64,000 nt of DNA from Colimorpha sp045576855 (lineage in GTDB: Bacteria; Bacteroidota; Bacteroidia; Bacteroidales; P3). The position numbers and the translations under genes were made by a program. Position 1 is the first letter of the stretch; every line of letters begins with the position of its first letter. The stretch spans positions 1 through 64,000 of the forward strand of contig JAZNHG010000061.1 in the NCBI GenBank assembly GCA_045576855.1, given 5' to 3'. Positions 63,038 to 64,000 of this stretch are shown in pieces. The notes beneath the pieces are model-generated. The model was not told where the DNA came from. It made no database searches and was given only the letters and a program-made list of their open reading frames with translations.

Positions 63038-63670
63038 ATGGAGGCAGTTCCGTTCATAGGCATCGACCGGCACCGGCTGGGGGTGGACGGCGTGGGTGTG
63101 ACCACGCTGGCGGCCTTCCACGGCTGTCCGCTGCGCTGCCGCTACTGCCTCAACCGCCGCTGTCTGGAGGCTCCCGACGGTCTGCCGCGCTACACGCCAC
63201 AGCAGCTCTACGACCACGTAGGCATCGACAACCTCTACTTCATCGCCACCGGTGGCGGCGTCTGCTTCGGCGGCGGCGAACCGCTGCTGCGCATCGACTT
63301 CATCGAGGCGTTCCGCGCCCTGTGTGGCAAGAGTTGGAACCTCACCGCCGAGACCTCGCTGCAGGTACCCGCTGAGAGCGTGCGCCGCGCCTGCGCGGTG
63401 GTGGGCGATTTTATCGTCGACATAAAAGAAAGCGACCCCGACATCTACCGCGCCTACACCGGCGGCGACGCCAGCCGTGCGTGGGACAACCTGCGGCTGA
63501 TGCTCTCGCTCGTCGGGCCGAAGCACGTCACCGTCCGCGTCCCCCTCATCCCCTCCTTCAACAGCGAGGCCGACACCGACCGCACCGCCAACCGCCTCGC
63601 CGCCCTCGGCGTCACCCACCTCGACCGCTTCACCTACCGCTCGCTCGACCGCGACTCGTGGGGGATATAG
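63038..63670 (+). CDS. Radical SAM protein, glycyl-radical-enzyme-activase-like
   Basis: A 210-residue radical SAM protein. The cluster-binding cysteines are in GCPLRCRYCLNRRC (pattern CxxxCxxC), and GGGVCFGGGEPLL matches the GGE motif of pyruvate-formate-lyase activase-like enzymes. FIVDIKESDPDIYRAYTGG follows, where PflA relatives have DxKxxDxxxHxxxTG. The start MEAVPFIGIDRHRLGVDGVG was selected; a longer frame upstream only covers rnhA antisense. The partner enzyme is not in the window. It may activate a glycyl radical enzyme or act on another substrate. Confidence 0.82.
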   Translation: MEAVPFIGIDRHRLGVDGVGVTTLAAFHGCPLRCRYCLNRRCLEAPDGLPRYTPQQLYDHVGIDNLYFIATGGGVCFGGGEPLLRIDFIEAFRALCGKSWNLTAETSLQVPAESVRRACAVVGDFIVDIKESDPDIYRAYTGGDASRAWDNLRLMLSLVGPKHVTVRVPLIPSFNSEADTDRTANRLAALGVTHLDRFTYRSLDRDSWGI

Positions 63671-63682
63671 AACATAAATGAT

Positions 63683-64000
63683 ATGGGAAAGACCAGAACA
63701 GCAATGAACTACAAACACAACACCTGGGTGAACTTCGACGGCTACGTGTCGCTGGTCATGGGTGTATGGCAGGGCTACTACGAGCCTTTCGATGCCGAGG
63801 TGGTGGATGGCAAAATACGCTGCGGCGAACGAAGATACCGGCAAATAGTGCTGCGCGACCTCTTCGACAACCACGGACGCCGCCTGGCGGGCGTGCCGGC
63901 AATGAAATACCTCGAAGCAATAGCGGAAGACCTGAATCCCGCCAGCGAGGAAGATATGCGACGCATAGAGCGCTTCCGTACCTCGCATCCCGACGAATAC
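63683..64000 (+). CDS. Unknown protein, N-terminal part (3' end outside window)
   Basis: From ATG at 63683 a frame of 106 codons stays open to the window edge: MGKTRTAMNYKHNTWVNFDG at the start, then SLVMGVWQGYYEPFDAEVVD and a helical region RLAGVPAMKYLEAIAEDLN. It is hydrophilic, without a signal peptide, and resembles no family that I recognise. It begins 12 bp after the radical-SAM stop and is probably co-transcribed with it. Confidence 0.6.
   Translation, partial: MGKTRTAMNYKHNTWVNFDGYVSLVMGVWQGYYEPFDAEVVDGKIRCGERRYRQIVLRDLFDNHGRRLAGVPAMKYLEAIAEDLNPASEEDMRRIERFRTSHPDEY

Overview
The window looks like a chromosomal segment of a GC-rich member of the Bacteroidales (Bacteroidota). Evidence: a dcw division and cell-wall cluster in Bacteroidota order with no murF, several secreted proteins with type IX secretion (T9SS) sorting domains of both type A and type B, S46 and C10 peptidases, DUF4292 and DUF6266 family proteins, and repeated TAnnTTTG promoter boxes. 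Species cannot be named from this sequence. No rRNA, tRNA, insertion sequence or CRISPR array was seen.

Layout. 0-16.6 kb: the end of a DUF6266-type gene, then on the minus strand mraZ-rsmH-ftsL-ftsI-murE-mraY-(murD remnant)-ftsW-murG-murC-ftsQ-ftsA-ftsZ and an EamA transporter. 17-22 kb: two tandem IgGFc-binding-like T9SS type B proteins. 22-28.6 kb: S46 dipeptidyl-peptidase, a sigma-54 gene read in frame into an M23 peptidase, ribH, fmt and an HU protein. 28.8-33.5 kb: a lipoprotein/C10 peptidase pair, gpsA and an acyltransferase. 34-38.5 kb: RecD-like helicase, secG, a TPR protein, rpmH and rlmD. 38.7-46 kb: two large T9SS cargo proteins flanking an ApbE lipoprotein and yicC. 46.6-54.6 kb: a TPR/DUF4292/LolA-like envelope trio, tadA, a nucleotidyltransferase, a THUMP-like methyltransferase and nrdJ. 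55.3-57.7 kb: an AT-richer type II restriction-modification island (M, R and C genes). 58.2-64 kb: uvrD/pcrA, dtd, yccF, prmC, rnhA, a radical-SAM activase-like gene and a truncated unknown gene.

The most unusual points are four. (1) The gene at the murD position encodes only the C-terminal ligase domain, and its substrate-binding lysines and threonine are replaced. (2) The sigma-54 stop codon is missing, so the RpoN box runs directly into the signal peptide of an M23 peptidase, and a nested GTG start would make that box the n-region of the signal peptide. (3) A family of 7-bp tandem repeats occurs between genes, enters the ends or interiors of murE, prmC and rnhA, and sits exactly at the 5' edge of the truncated murD. 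(4) Dispersed 11-bp-period arrays occur in four intergenic regions, two of them with identical unit order and a shared flank.

Functionally the window combines cell division and peptidoglycan synthesis, a secreted proteolytic and surface-protein repertoire, translation and RNA-modification housekeeping, and one horizontally acquired defence locus.
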